Shown one piece after another: positions 16,819 to 32,000 of a stretch of DNA of 64,000 bases. The notes beneath the pieces were generated by a model, which searched no databases, was not told where the DNA came from, and saw only the letters and a list, made by a program, of their open reading frames with translations. Source of the stretch: Pseudomonadota bacterium (GTDB lineage Bacteria; Desulfobacterota; Binatia; Binatales; Binataceae); assembly GCA_021325355.1 (NCBI GenBank), contig JAJPHI010000018.1, positions 62,001 to 126,000 on the forward strand. Reading direction: 5' to 3'. Position numbers and translations under genes: made by a program. Positions within the stretch are counted from its first letter, which is position 1. Each line of letters opens with the position of its first letter.

Positions 16819-18264
16819 CTAAAGTTCCGGGCTGGCGGGGAGGAACGTCTCGCCCATCAGGTAGGTATCGACGGCGCGGGCGCACTCGCGGCCTTCCCAG
16901 ATGGCCCACACTACCAGAGATTGGCCGCGGCGCGCATCGCCGGCGGCGAAGACCCCGGGGACGCTCGACTGATAGTTGACGCAGGCGATGTTGCCGCGGG
17001 GATCGAGATTGAGGCCAAGCTCGGCGACGATGGTATCGGGTTCGGGGCCGAGGAAGCCGAGGGCGAGCAGGACGAGGTCGCAATCGAGGGTGAATTCGCT
17101 GCCGGGGATCTCCTCCATGGTCATGCGGCCGTTTTCGTTCTTCCAGTTGAGGCGAACGCCGTGGAGTTTTTTGACGACGCCGTTTTCGCCTTCGAAGAAC
17201 TTGGTATTGATGCTCCAGTCGCGGATGACGCCTTCCTCGTGGGAGGTCGAGGTGCGCAGGATCATCGGCCAGTCCGGCCAGGGCATCGCGGGGGTGCGCT
17301 TTTCGGGCGGTACGGGCAGAAGCTCGAATTGATGAACGCTGAGCGCGCCCTGGCGATTCGAGGTGCCGAGACAGTCGGAGCCGGTGTCGCCGCCGCCGAG
17401 GATGACGACGCGTTTGCCGGTGGCGGTGATGGCGATTTCGGGCGGGATAGTGTCGCCGGCATTGCGCTTGTTCTGCTGGGGCAGGAACTCCATCGCAAAG
17501 TGGATGCCCTTCAGATCGCGGCCGGGGACCGGGAGATCGCGCGGTTTGGTGGAGCCGATGGTGAGGACGATGGCGTCGAACTCGCGCTGGAGCTGATCGG
17601 CATGGAGGTCGGTGCCGACGCGGCAGTTGGTGACAATCTCGACGCCTTCGGCCTTCATCTGTTCGACGCGGCGCTCGACCTGCCATTTTTCGAGCTTGAA
17701 GTCGGGGATGCCGTAGCGGAGGAGGCCGCCGATGCGATCGGCGCGTTCGTAGAGGGTGACGCTATGGCCGGCGCGGGCCAACTGTTGGGCGCAGGCCATC
17801 CCGGAGGGTCCGGAGCCGACGACGGCGACCTTTTTGCCGGTGCGGCGGGGGTTCGGCTGGGGGGCGATCCAGCCTTCGGCCCAGGCGTGATCGACGATAT
17901 GTTTTTCGAGCTGTTTGATGGTGACGGGATCGTTGTTGATATTGAGGACGCAGGCCTCTTCGCAGGGCGCGGGGCAGACGCGGCCGGTGAATTCAGGGAA
18001 GTTGTTGGTCCAGTGGAGGCGTTCGATGGCTTCGCGCCAGCGGCCGCGATAAACCAGGTCGTTCCAGTCGGGGATGATGTTGCCGAGGGGGCATCCGCGA
18101 TGGCAGAAGGGGATGCCGCAGTCCATGCATCGCGCGCCCTGCTGGCGGAGTTTTTCTTCGGGCATCTTGAGTTCGTATTCGCGATAGTCGCGGATGCGCT
18201 CGGCCACGGGGCGGCGCGGATTGGACTCGCGTTTGATCTCCATGAAGCCCGTAATTTTGCCCAT
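16819..18264 (-). CDS. gltD: glutamate synthase small subunit
   Basis: NADPH-oxidising beta subunit of GOGAT, 481 residues from ATG 18262-18264 ([13 protein letters not shown]). N-terminal iron-sulfur cysteines: [17 protein letters not shown] and [18 protein letters not shown]-binding [22 protein letters not shown]-binding [15 protein letters not shown] and the closing [19 protein letters not shown] are all present. It passes electrons from NADPH to the large subunit for glutamate synthesis from glutamine and 2-oxoglutarate. Downstream of gltB in the lrp-gltB-gltD operon, 50 bases after its stop. Confidence 0.96.
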   Translation of the reverse strand: MGKITGFMEIKRESNPRRPVAERIRDYREYELKMPEEKLRQQGARCMDCGIPFCHRGCPLGNIIPDWNDLVYRGRWREAIERLHWTNNFPEFTGRVCPAPCEEACVLNINNDPVTIKQLEKHIVDHAWAEGWIAPQPNPRRTGKKVAVVGSGPSGMACAQQLARAGHSVTLYERADRIGGLLRYGIPDFKLEKWQVERRVEQMKAEGVEIVTNCRVGTDLHADQLQREFDAIVLTIGSTKPRDLPVPGRDLKGIHFAMEFLPQQNKRNAGDTIPPEIAITATGKRVVILGGGDTGSDCLGTSNRQGALSVHQFELLPVPPEKRTPAMPWPDWPMILRTSTSHEEGVIRDWSINTKFFEGENGVVKKLHGVRLNWKNENGRMTMEEIPGSEFTLDCDLVLLALGFLGPEPDTIVAELGLNLDPRGNIACVNYQSSVPGVFAAGDARRGQSLVVWAIWEGRECARAVDTYLMGETFLPASPEL

Positions 18265-18314
18265 CGCGTTCTCAGTCTCCCGACTTGCTTGGCATGCGGT
18301 TTTGCGCGCCGGCT

Positions 18315-22870
<4,556 letters not shown>

Positions 22871-22874
<4 letters not shown>

Positions 22875-23422
22875 GCCCTTCTCGACTCCGCCGCGCTGCG
22901 ATTGGCGCCATGACGGCGGCGGCCGTTGGATTCGAATGGTGAATCATCGACGCTGACGAAGATATGGGTGCGCTCGGTATGGGTGGACAGGACGACCATC
23001 GTCTCCGTGCGGGTGACGCCGTCGATCAGGCGGATGGTGCGGATGAGCTGTTCGAGGGTCGCCGTGCTATGGGTCTTAATCTTGAGGAGGACGGTGTGCT
23101 CGCCGGTGACGTGATGGCATTCGAGGACGTCGGGCATGAGATCGACGGTTTCCTCGAAGAGCCCGATGGTCTGGGGATGGCCGATGGAGACGCCGATGAA
23201 GGCGGTAACGTCGCGGCCGACGCGGCGGGCGTCAACGACGGCGTGGTAGCCGGTGATGATGCCGCCGTCCTCGAGTTTCTTGACGCGCTCGATGACCGCG
23301 GGGGCGGAGAGTCCGACCTGCTCGGCGAGTTTGGCGTGGGGGATACGGCCGTGTTCTTGCAAGGCGTCGAGAATCTGCAAATCTATAGCGTCGGGCTCGA
23401 AAGCCTCGATTCCTGACTTCAT
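22871..23422 (-). CDS. Lrp/AsnC family transcriptional regulator
   Basis: 183 residues: winged HTH ([40 protein letters not shown]) followed by a RAM/AsnC ligand-binding domain ([48 protein letters not shown]). The C-terminal 25 residues are Arg/Ser-rich and beyond the usual domain end. Its stop overlaps the gltB start as GTGA, so the regulator is cotranslated with glutamate synthase. Lrp-type proteins sense amino acids, and E. coli Lrp controls gltBD, so an autoregulated nitrogen switch is a reasonable inference. Confidence 0.92.
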
Positions 23423-23448
23423 AAGGCAAAACCCTCAGGCGAACCGCC

Positions 23449-23477
23449 AAGATAACGGCGGTCAAAAAGGCTGTCAA
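23449..23477 (-). promoter_or_regulatory. sigma70-type promoter of lrp-gltBD
   Basis: On the minus strand TTGACA (forward 23472-23477) is followed after 16 bases by TTATCT (23450-23455), or after 17 bases by TATCTT (23449-23454). This is a near-consensus housekeeping promoter, giving a short leader of roughly 20 bases before the lrp ATG at 23422. Confidence 0.75.
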
Positions 23478-23592
23478 GGGAATCGAAGGCAGATCACGAG
23501 GAAAATTGATGTTTCATACAAATCGCGAATTTCCGTCCGAGGCGCGGCGCATCGGGCGTGGCGGGGAGCGCGGTTAGCCGCGTATCGCCAAG

Positions 23593-24495
23593 GTGATTGC
23601 GGTCGTCACCGGCGCCCTGAGCTACAGCGGGAAGTACATCACGCGCGAGCTGATCGCGCGCGGCTACACGGTCAGGACCCTGACCGGCCATCCGGGGCGA
23701 CCGAATCCGTTCGGCGCGGCGGTCGAGGTGCTGCCGTTCAACTTCGAGCGGCCGGAGGCACTGGTCGAGTCGCTCAGCGGCGCGAGCGTCATCTTCAATA
23801 CCTACTGGATTCGCTTCGAGCGCGGCGCGATGACCTTCGGGCGCGCGATCAACAATCTCAAGCTCCTCATCGATGCGGCCAGGCGGGCCGGCGTGGCGCG
23901 CTTTGTTCATACGAGTATCACGGGGGCCGACGCGCGGTCGCCGCTGCCGTATTTTCGCGGCAAGGGTGTGATCGAGGAGTATCTGCGCGGCGCGGGGATC
24001 GGGTACGCGATTGTGCGTCCGGCGCTCATCTTCGGGCCGGAGGACGTGCTTATCAATAATATCGCCTGGCTGCTGCGCCGATCGCGCCTCTTCGGCGTGC
24101 CGGGGGACGGCGCGTATCGGGTGCAGCCGGTCTTTGTCGAGGATCTGGCGCGGCTCGAGGTGGAGGCGGCGGCGCCGGGGGCGAATCTCGAAATCGACGC
24201 GGCAGGGCCCGAGAGCTATCGCTTTACGGATTTGGTGCGGGCGGTGGGGGGGACGATCGGCCGGCCGCCGCTGATTGTCCATCTGAGCCCGCAGACGATG
24301 CTGCTGACGGCGCGGCTCGTCGGCTGGATGACCGGCGATATCGTGCTCACGCGCGATGAGATCCGGGGTCTCATGAGCGACCTGCTGGTGGCGTCGGGCG
24401 CACCGACGGCGCCGACGCGGCTGAGCGAATGGATGGCGCGCAATGCGGCGACGCTCGGTCTCGCCTACGCCTCGGAGACGGCGCGGCGCGCGTGA
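23593..24495 (+). CDS. NmrA/atypical SDR NAD(P)-binding protein
   Basis: 300 residues with an N-terminal Rossmann motif that departs from canonical GxxGxxG (VTGALSYSGKYITRELIARG). Then VRTLTGHPGRPNPFG, VIFNTYWIRFERG, ARFVHTSITGAD and YAIVRPALIFGPEDVLINN match NAD(P)H-binding NmrA-like/complex I intermediate-associated-type proteins. Probably a redox sensor or a sugar/quinone-type reductase. Start GTG 23593 with a weak upstream site. It diverges from lrp and converges on the thiolase gene. Confidence 0.78.
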   Translation: MIAVVTGALSYSGKYITRELIARGYTVRTLTGHPGRPNPFGAAVEVLPFNFERPEALVESLSGASVIFNTYWIRFERGAMTFGRAINNLKLLIDAARRAGVARFVHTSITGADARSPLPYFRGKGVIEEYLRGAGIGYAIVRPALIFGPEDVLINNIAWLLRRSRLFGVPGDGAYRVQPVFVEDLARLEVEAAAPGANLEIDAAGPESYRFTDLVRAVGGTIGRPPLIVHLSPQTMLLTARLVGWMTGDIVLTRDEIRGLMSDLLVASGAPTAPTRLSEWMARNAATLGLAYASETARRA

Positions 24496-24510
24496 GCGCG
24501 GGCGCGCGGC

Positions 24511-25686
24511 TCAGCGATGGTAGATGAGTGAATCGCCGTAGGCGTTGGCCCACTGGATGAGCTCGACGTCCTTGAGCTGGCGCGCGCCGCATTCGCCCCG
24601 CAACTGGCGCACGATCTCGACCTGATGGTTCCAGCCCATGATATGGGCTTCGGAGAGCAGGCCGCCGTTGGTGTTTACCGGGAGGGCGCCGCCGAGCTCG
24701 ATGCGGCCGTCGGCGGTGAAAGCGGGGGCCTCGCCGGGCGGGCAGAAGCCGAAGCGTTCGAGGGCAATCCAGACGAGGATCGAGAAGGCGTCGTAGGTGA
24801 AGAGGGCGTCGATGTCGGCGGGGGTGACGCCGGCCATCCGATAGACCGGCTGCGTCCCGGCGGCGTAGGTGAAGACCGGCTGTTGGGCAACGCCGAGACC
24901 GGGGTAGGCCCAGATGAATTCATCGGGACCGCCGGGCAGCGGCTGCATCCCGCTGATATAGACCGGGGGTTTGCGGCAATCGCGGGCGCGCTCGGCAGTG
25001 GTGACGATGACGCAGGCGGCGCCGTCGTTGATGAGGCAGTAGTCGAGCAGATGGAGGGGTTCGCAGACGAAGCGCGAGGCCTGGTGGTCGGCGATGGTGA
25101 AGGGCTCGCGCATGATGGCCGCGGGGTTCATCGCGGCGTGTTTGCGGAAGGCGACGGGGACGGCGGCGAGGGCGCGGCTGTCGGTTCCATAACGTTCGAA
25201 ATAGCGGCGGGCGACGAGGGCGGCGCCGGCGCCGGGCGAAGTCATGCCGTAGACGGGGTCCTCGCCGTGACCGCCGCCGGCCTCGCGCGCGCCTTCGCGA
25301 TCGTTGCTGCCGCCCATCATGGGGCGACGCATCGCGGAGAAGCTGACGCTGGCGAGGCAGGCGACAAAATCGGCCATCCCGGCATTGACCAGCATCGCGG
25401 CCCATTGGATGCAGCTTGCGGTGAAGCGGCCGTGGGCCCAGGTCTGATTGGCGGCGCGGAGTTTGAGTCCGAGGACCTGCGCCAGCGTGTCGCCGTCGGC
25501 GCCGATGGGCGAGCCGAAGCTGACGATCATGCCGTCGAGCTGATCCTTGCCGAGCCCGGCGTCATCGAGGGCGCCGGCGATGGCCTCGGCGGCGAGGTCG
25601 ATCGGACTGCGCATCAGGCGGCGGCCGTAGGGCGAATGGCCGACGCCGACCAGCGCCGCGCGGTCTTTCAAATCGAAGTTCGCCAT
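24511..25686 (-). CDS. thiolase-superfamily protein (lipid-transfer/SCP-2 thiolase type)
   Basis: 391 residues from ATG 25684-25686 (MANFDLKDRAALVGVGHSPY). Family blocks: IDLAAEAIAGALDDAGL at the N-terminus, FTASCIQWAAMLVNAGMADF at the position of the nucleophile, YCLINDGAACVIVTT, DIDALFTYDAFSILVWIALE, and the C-terminal VNTNGGLLSEAHIMGWNHQ. These non-decarboxylating thiolase-like proteins cleave or bind acyl-CoA and usually pair with a DUF35 OB-fold partner; none is adjacent here. The substrate is probably a sterol, aromatic or branched acyl-CoA, which is inference. Confidence 0.85.
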   Translation of the reverse strand: MANFDLKDRAALVGVGHSPYGRRLMRSPIDLAAEAIAGALDDAGLGKDQLDGMIVSFGSPIGADGDTLAQVLGLKLRAANQTWAHGRFTASCIQWAAMLVNAGMADFVACLASVSFSAMRRPMMGGSNDREGAREAGGGHGEDPVYGMTSPGAGAALVARRYFERYGTDSRALAAVPVAFRKHAAMNPAAIMREPFTIADHQASRFVCEPLHLLDYCLINDGAACVIVTTAERARDCRKPPVYISGMQPLPGGPDEFIWAYPGLGVAQQPVFTYAAGTQPVYRMAGVTPADIDALFTYDAFSILVWIALERFGFCPPGEAPAFTADGRIELGGALPVNTNGGLLSEAHIMGWNHQVEIVRQLRGECGARQLKDVELIQWANAYGDSLIYHR

Positions 25687-25780
25687 GGGGGTGACCGTAG
25701 CAAAGGAGCGGTTACGGCTACCAGTCGGCCGGGGTGGGGCGGCCCTTGCGCGAAATGGGGCGCCCGCATAATTTGCAGGC

Positions 25781-26167
25781 GTGCGCGTCCGATCGGAACT
25801 CCTTACCGCGATCCTGGCATTCCTGATTGCGGCGATTCTGGTCCCGGCGATGGCGGGCTCGGCGCTGCCGCGTCTGCCGGGCGACGGGGGAGTATCGTGC
25901 GGCGCGAAGGCGCTTACCATCGCGTGTTGCGCGAGCGACTGTCCTGCGCTGGCCGCAGAGAGCGGTCCCGGCTGCTGCCGGCTGTCCGAGGATCGGGCAG
26001 AGCCGAGTGCGGCGCCAGCCGGTAACGCGGCGGCCTCGGCGATCGGCGGCCCGCTGGTCGAATCCGCGTATGTGCCGGGGACGCGCGGCGGCGGGGGACG
26101 TTGCGCACGGCGCGCGCCGCGGCCGCGATCCGATCCATTAGCGCTGCTCTGTTCGCGACAAATCTGA
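25781..26167 (+). CDS. small cysteine-rich secreted protein upstream of the copper efflux operon
   Basis: 128 residues from GTG 25781. A hydrophobic signal peptide (LLTAILAFLIAAILVPAMA, ending near AGSA) is followed by a cysteine-rich stretch: SCGAKALTIACCASDCPALA and GPGCCRLS. The C-terminal half is low-complexity Gly/Arg and may not be conserved. The paired cysteines and the position ahead of a Cu/Ag-type TolC-adaptor-RND operon suggest a periplasmic metal-binding protein, but I do not recognise a named family. The 133-base gap that follows shows no terminator. Confidence 0.55.
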   Translation: MRVRSELLTAILAFLIAAILVPAMAGSALPRLPGDGGVSCGAKALTIACCASDCPALAAESGPGCCRLSEDRAEPSAAPAGNAAASAIGGPLVESAYVPGTRGGGGRCARRAPRPRSDPLALLCSRQI

Positions 26168-26300
26168 TCATCAGCCGATTCGCTCGCTGACTCTGGAGCG
26201 GGCGCCGCGCGCCAACTGCGGTTGTGGAGGCGCGGCGTTCGGGGTCGATGCGGTCACGGCTCGTGCGGCGAGTCCGCGGCCCACAAGTAAAGCGCGATCG

Positions 26301-27608
26301 GTGGTGCAGATGGGAAAGATGGCTGGGCGTGTGTCGAAGCGGCGCACGCTGCTGATGCTCGCGGTCGGAGCGGCGCTGGCGGCGGCGCCGCGGGCGATGG
26401 CTCAGGCGGACCGTTCAGGGAATCAATCGGCGACCCTGAACAGGCTTATCGAGGAAGGGCTGGCGCACAATCCCCGCGTGGTTGCCGCGCGGGCGCATTG
26501 GGAGGCGCTGCGGCGCGGACCGCTGCAGGAGCGGACGCTTCCGGACCCGCAGGTACAGTTGCAGGAATTCACGGTCGGCAGTCCCAAGCCGTCGGCCGGC
26601 TACGAGACGAGCAATTTCTATTACACGGGGGTTGGCGTCGAGCAGGATATCCCCGGTCCGGGCAAGCTGCGGCTGCGAGGCGCGATCGCCGCGCAGGATG
26701 CCGAAGTCGCGCGGCATCAGTGGGAGGCGGCGCAGCGGGCGGCGGCGGAGAAGATTCGCGAGAGTTACTGCGAGCTGTTTTACCTGACGAGGACGATGGG
26801 GCTCTTGCAGAGCGAACGGCGCGAGCTCGAGGGTATCGCGGCGATCGCTGAGGCGCGGTACCGGGTCGGCGAGGGGCAGGCCGCGGATGTCCTGAAGGCG
26901 CAGTTGCAGGCGACGGCGATGCTCAATGAGATCGCGCACCATCGGCGCGAGATGGCGCAGCGGCAGGCCGAGCTCAAGGCGGCGCTGGGGCGCGACGTTG
27001 ACGGGCCGGACGTCGCTATCGGCGAGCTCGAACCGACGCGCGTCGCACTGGTCGAGGGCGACCTCGGCGCGGCGGTGAGCGAACGTTCAACCGCGGTGCA
27101 GATGGAGCGCGCGGCCGAAGCGCGCAGCGAAACGGCGCTCCGCCTCGCGCGGCGCGGCTATCTGCCGGACTTCACGCTGGGCTACGCCTATCAGAAGACC
27201 GGGGTCGGCCAGCCGGATTATTTCATGCTCACGGTGGGGGCGCGGATCCCGCTCTATTTCTGGCGCCGGCAGACGCCGGCGGTCGAGCAGGCCGCGCTCG
27301 AGCTTGAGGCGGCGCGGGCCGAGGTACGCGCGGACGAGCTCGACGAAGGGGCGGCGGCGGCCGACGAACTGGTGGCGATCCGCGCCGCCGATCGCATCCT
27401 GCGCATCTATGAGCAGGGGTTGCTGCCGCAGGCGGAGAGCGCTCTGCAGACGGCGCTGGCGGCGTATCGGGCGTCGCGGGTGGATTTCCAGACGCTGCTG
27501 GCGGCGTTCAACGAGCGTCTGAATCTGCGCGAAGAGGACTACCGCGAGTTGGCCGATCGTGAAATCGCGGTGGCGCGCCTCGAACAGACTATCGGGGAAC
27601 TGCCATGA
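26301..27608 (+). CDS. TolC-family outer membrane efflux protein (CusC/CzcC type)
   Basis: 435 residues. Signal peptide RTLLMLAVGAALAAAPRAMAQ, then two OEP repeats of long alpha-helical barrel segments separated by YLPDFTLGYAYQK, with QVQLQEFTVGSPKPS at the beta-barrel entry. It forms the outer-membrane channel for the RND pump encoded after it. The start may be GTG 26301 or ATG 26310. Its stop overlaps the adaptor start as ATGA. There is no lipobox cysteine, unlike E. coli CusC. Confidence 0.88.
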   Translation: MVQMGKMAGRVSKRRTLLMLAVGAALAAAPRAMAQADRSGNQSATLNRLIEEGLAHNPRVVAARAHWEALRRGPLQERTLPDPQVQLQEFTVGSPKPSAGYETSNFYYTGVGVEQDIPGPGKLRLRGAIAAQDAEVARHQWEAAQRAAAEKIRESYCELFYLTRTMGLLQSERRELEGIAAIAEARYRVGEGQAADVLKAQLQATAMLNEIAHHRREMAQRQAELKAALGRDVDGPDVAIGELEPTRVALVEGDLGAAVSERSTAVQMERAAEARSETALRLARRGYLPDFTLGYAYQKTGVGQPDYFMLTVGARIPLYFWRRQTPAVEQAALELEAARAEVRADELDEGAAAADELVAIRAADRILRIYEQGLLPQAESALQTALAAYRASRVDFQTLLAAFNERLNLREEDYRELADREIAVARLEQTIGELP

Positions 27609-29065
27609 GAACGGCCATGAGCGGTCGCGCCTTGAAGTTCGGGGTTATCGTCGCGCTGGCGCTCGGGGCGGCGCCGCCGACGAGCCGCGGCGCCGCCGAG
27701 CGGGCGCCGATTGAGCTCACGCCGGCGCGCCGGCAGTTGATCGGCGTGACCTTCGCCACGGTCGAACGTCGCGCGGTCAGCCGGCGGATCACGACCACCG
27801 GCAACGTGGAGCCCGACGAGCAACTGCAAGCGGTCGTGGAGCCGCGCTTCAGCGGATGGATTCAGCAGGTATACGCGAATCAGACCTTCCAGCGCGTGCG
27901 TCGAGGCGAGCCGCTGTTCACCGTCTATAGTCCTGACCTGGCCAGCACGGAGCGGGAGTTCGCGCTGCTGCGGCGGGCAGAGGAAGGCGTGGCGAACAGT
28001 TCCGTCGAGGGGGTCGCGGCGGGCGCGGATTCGCTGACGCGGGCGGCGGCGGCGCGGCTCACGCTGATGGGCGTGCCGGCGGCGGAAGTGGCGCGGCTCG
28101 AGCGCGGCGGACCGCCGCGCGACGTGCTGACGATCGTGGCGCCGGCCTCGGGCTACGTGGTCGAGCGCAACGCGCTGCCGAACCTGTACGTGCAGCCCGG
28201 TACGAGGCTCTACACGATCACGGATTTTTCGACGGTCTGGGTCTACGCGGCGGTTTTCCAGAACGATCTGGGGGTGATCCGGCCGGGCGATCGCGCTGAG
28301 TTCGCGGTCGATGCCTATCCCGGGACGAGTTTTCGGGGCCGCGTCGATTTCATCGGGCCCGCGATCGACACGGCGACGCGGACGGCGCGGGTGCGGATCG
28401 CCTTGAATAATTCGGCGGGACGGCTCAAGCCCGGGATGTACGGGCGTGTGACGCTGCATGCGCCGCTGGGCGAGCAGACCGTGATTCCCGCCGGCGGCGT
28501 GCTGCGCACCGGGACCCGGGAGGTCGCATTCGTCGATCGCGGCGGCGGCTACCTGGTGCCGACGGACGTGGTGATCGGCCCGCGCGTCGGCGCCGACCTG
28601 GTGGTGCTGAGGGGTCTCCGTCCGGGGCAACGAATCGTCGCGTCGGCCAACTTCCTGATCGATTCGGAGAGCCAACTGCAGGCGGCGACGGGCAGTTTCG
28701 CGCCGGCGCCCGCGGGGGTGAGCGCCGCGGCGCCGCCGGCGCCATCGGCCGGCCTCGAAGTGGTCACGACGCCGAATCCGCCGGCGCGGGGCCGGAACCG
28801 GCTGCGCGTCATTCTGAAGGACGCCGCCGGTCGCGGGATTACCGGCGCGACGGTGACGGTTACGTTCGCCATGGCGGCGATGCCGGCGATGGGCATGGCG
28901 GCGATGCGCGAGGCGGCGCGGCTCAACGATCAGGGGGCGGGCGTTTATGAAGGCGAGGTGACGCTGGCGAGCGGCGGCACCTGGCAGGTGACGGCGGTGG
29001 CCGCCCGGGATGGCAGGATTCTCGCGAGCCGGCAGTTCAATCTGTCGGCGACGGGCGGGATGTGA
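27605..29065 (+). CDS. RND periplasmic adaptor, CusB type, with C-terminal YtkA/FixH-like domain
   Basis: 486 residues. A signal peptide of about 30 residues precedes the barrel-sandwich and beta-barrel core: GNVEPDEQLQAVVEPRFSGW, YSPDLASTEREFALLRRAEE, TIVAPASGYVVERNALPN and GGGYLVPTDVVIGPRVGADL. After a Pro/Ala linker (about 355-375) a C-terminal beta domain begins with VTTPNPPARGRNRLRVILKD and contains a Met-rich segment, FAMAAMPAMGMAAM. That resembles YtkA-like metal-binding domains fused to some copper adaptors. It bridges the TolC channel and RND pump and probably delivers the metal. Coupled to its neighbours by short overlaps. Confidence 0.88.
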   Translation: MRTAMSGRALKFGVIVALALGAAPPTSRGAAERAPIELTPARRQLIGVTFATVERRAVSRRITTTGNVEPDEQLQAVVEPRFSGWIQQVYANQTFQRVRRGEPLFTVYSPDLASTEREFALLRRAEEGVANSSVEGVAAGADSLTRAAAARLTLMGVPAAEVARLERGGPPRDVLTIVAPASGYVVERNALPNLYVQPGTRLYTITDFSTVWVYAAVFQNDLGVIRPGDRAEFAVDAYPGTSFRGRVDFIGPAIDTATRTARVRIALNNSAGRLKPGMYGRVTLHAPLGEQTVIPAGGVLRTGTREVAFVDRGGGYLVPTDVVIGPRVGADLVVLRGLRPGQRIVASANFLIDSESQLQAATGSFAPAPAGVSAAAPPAPSAGLEVVTTPNPPARGRNRLRVILKDAAGRGITGATVTVTFAMAAMPAMGMAAMREAARLNDQGAGVYEGEVTLASGGTWQVTAVAARDGRILASRQFNLSATGGM

Positions 29066-29076
29066 GGAGGCGCGCC

Positions 29077-32000
29077 GTGATCGAACGCACTATCGACTGG
29101 TGCAACGAAAAGCGCTTCCTCGTGCTGCTCGGGGTGATGGCGCTCGTGCTCGCCGGCATCTGGTCGCTGGCGCGCATCCCGCTCGACGCGCTGCCGGATC
29201 TGTCGGATGTTCAGGTGATAATCCATACGCAGTGGATGGGGCAGCCGCCGAACCTGATCGAAGATCAGGTGACCTACCCGATCGTGACGACGATGCTGGC
29301 GGCGCCGCGGGTCAAGGCCGTGCGGGCCGAGACCATGCCCAACGATTCCTACGTCTTCGTGGTGTTCGAGGACGGCACCGATCTCTACTGGGCGCGCAGC
29401 CGCGTGCTCGAGTATCTGCAGCAGCTCGGCGGCGAGCTGCCCGCGGGCGTGACCCCGGTACTCGGTCCGGATGCGACCGGCGCGGGCTGGGTCTTCGAGT
29501 ACGTGGTGGTCGATCGCAGTCACCGCCACGACCTCAGCGAGTTGCGAAGCCTGCAGGACTGGCGCATCCGCTACGCGCTCGAGACCGTGCCCGGGGTGGC
29601 GGAGGTCGCCACGATCGGCGGTTTCGTCAGGCAGTACCAGGTCAGGCTCGATCCCAATCGGCTGCTCGCGCTGGGGATCCCGCTGCGGACGGTGATCGAG
29701 CGGATCCAGGCGGGCAACCGCGAAGTCGGCGGGCGGGTGATCGAAATGTCGGCGGCGTCCTACAACGTGATCGGACTTGGCTACATCAAGTCGGTAACCG
29801 ACCTGGAGAATATCCCGGTCGCCGACCACGACGGCGTGCCGGTGCTGATACGCGACCTCGGCGTGGTGAGCCTCGGGCCGGACCTGCGCGAGGGGGTGGC
29901 GGAGTGGAACGGTGTCGGGGAGGCGGTCGGCGGGATCGTGGTGATGCGCTACGGGCAGAACGCGCTCACGGTGATCGACGGGGTGAAGCGCCGGATCGCG
30001 GAATTGCGCAAGAGCCTGCCGCCGGGGGTCGAAATTATCCCCGGCTACGACCGCGCGGGCCTCATCCGGGGGTCGATTCATACGCTGCAGCGGGATCTGC
30101 TCGAGGAGGCGATCATCGTGAGTCTCGTGATAATCGTCTTCCTGTTTCATTTCCGCTCCGCCCTGATTCCGATCCTGGTGCTGCCGCTGGCGGTGCTGGC
30201 GACCTTTATCCCGATGTACTTCCTGCGGGTGAGCTCGAATATCATGTCGCTTGGCGGGCTCGCGCTTGCGATCGGCGTGCTGGTTGACGCGTCGATCGTG
30301 ATGGTCGAGAACGGCTATCGTCGGCTGGCGGCGGCGCAGGAGCTGGCGGCGCAGCGCGGCGCGCCGGTGCCGGAGGCGGCGCGGCGGCGGATCCTGCTCG
30401 ACGCGGCCAAACAGGTCGGGCGGCCGCTCTTCTTCTCGCTGGTGATCATCGTGGTGTCGTTTCTGCCGGTGTTCCTGCTGGAGGCGCAGGAGGGGCGGAT
30501 GTTCCGGCCGCTGGCGGCGACCAAGACCTTCGCGATCACGCTGTCGTCGATCCTGGCGATTACGGTGGTTCCGGTGCTGATGCTGCTGTTAATCCGCGGA
30601 CGGCTCGGCGGCGAGGAACGCAATCCCCTCAATCGGCTGTTTCAGGCGGCGTATCTGCCGGTGCTCGGCTGGTGCCTGCGGCATCGGCGAAGCACGATCG
30701 CGATCAATGTGCTGTTCCTGCTGATCACTCTACCTGTGGCGTCGCGGCTGGGGAGCCAGTTCATGCCGCCGCTGTACGAGGGGGCGGCGCTGTATATGCC
30801 GACGGCGCTGCCGGGAATCTCGATCACCGCGGCGCGCGATCTGCTGCAGAAGCAGGATCGGATAATCCGGACGTTTCCCGAGGTGGCGAGCGTCTTCGGC
30901 ACGGTCGGGCGCTCGAACAGCGCGACCGACAATGCGCCGCTCGACATGTATGACACGACGATCATGCTCAAGCCGCGCCGCGCCTGGCGGCGCGGGCTGA
31001 GCTACGCGCAGTTGATCGCGGAGATGGACGCGAAGCTCGCCTTCCCGGGCCTCGCCAATTCGTGGACGATGCCGGTCGCGAACCGGCTCGACATGGAGCT
31101 GACCGGTATCAAGACGCCGGTGGGGTTGAAAATCCAGGGGCCGTCACTGACCGGGATCGAGCGTCTCGGCAGCCGGATCGAGAAAATCCTCGCGGCGGTT
31201 CCGGGCACGCGGGGCGTGTTTGCGGAAAGAGTGGCAGAGGGTTTTTACCTCGATATCGACGTCAGGCGCGCGGTCGCGGCGCAGTACGGTCTCGGCGTGG
31301 GGGACGTGCAGGATGCCGTCAGTTTCGCAATCGGCGGCGAGAATATCGGGACCGCGATCGCGGGTCGCGCGCGCTATCCGATAAATGTGCGCTACCTGCA
31401 GGACTATCGCGACGATCTCGACGCGCTCAGGCGGGTGCTCGTCGCGACGCCGTCGGGCGCGCAGGTTCCCCTGGGCGAGGTCGCGCGGCTCGCGATCGCT
31501 TCGGGGCCCGCGATGATCCGCGACGAAGACGCGCAGTTGACGGGCTACGTGTACGTGGATCTGACGGGGTCGGACTATGGCGGCTATGTGCGGCGGGCGC
31601 AGGCGGCGCTGGATCGGCAATTGCGCCTGCCGCCCGGCTATGCGCTCAGGTGGTCCGGCGAGTACGCCTCGCAACTGCGGGCGCGCCAGCGTCTGACCAT
31701 CATACTGCCGGTGGTCTTCCTCGCGATCTTCGTGCTCCTCTACATTTTGTTTCAATCGCTAGCCGAGGCGGCCGTGCTGATTTTCCCGACGCTCTATGCG
31801 CTGACGGGCGGCGTGATCGCACAGGCTCTGCTGGGGTTCAATTTCAGCGTCGCGGTCTGGGTGGGTTATATCGCTTTGTTCGGCATCGCGGTCGAAACCG
31901 GGGTGGTGATGGTGATCTATCTGCACGAGGCGCTCGAACGGCGGCAGGCCGGCGGACCCTTAAGCGCCGCCGCGATCGAAGCGGCGACGCTCGAGGGCGC

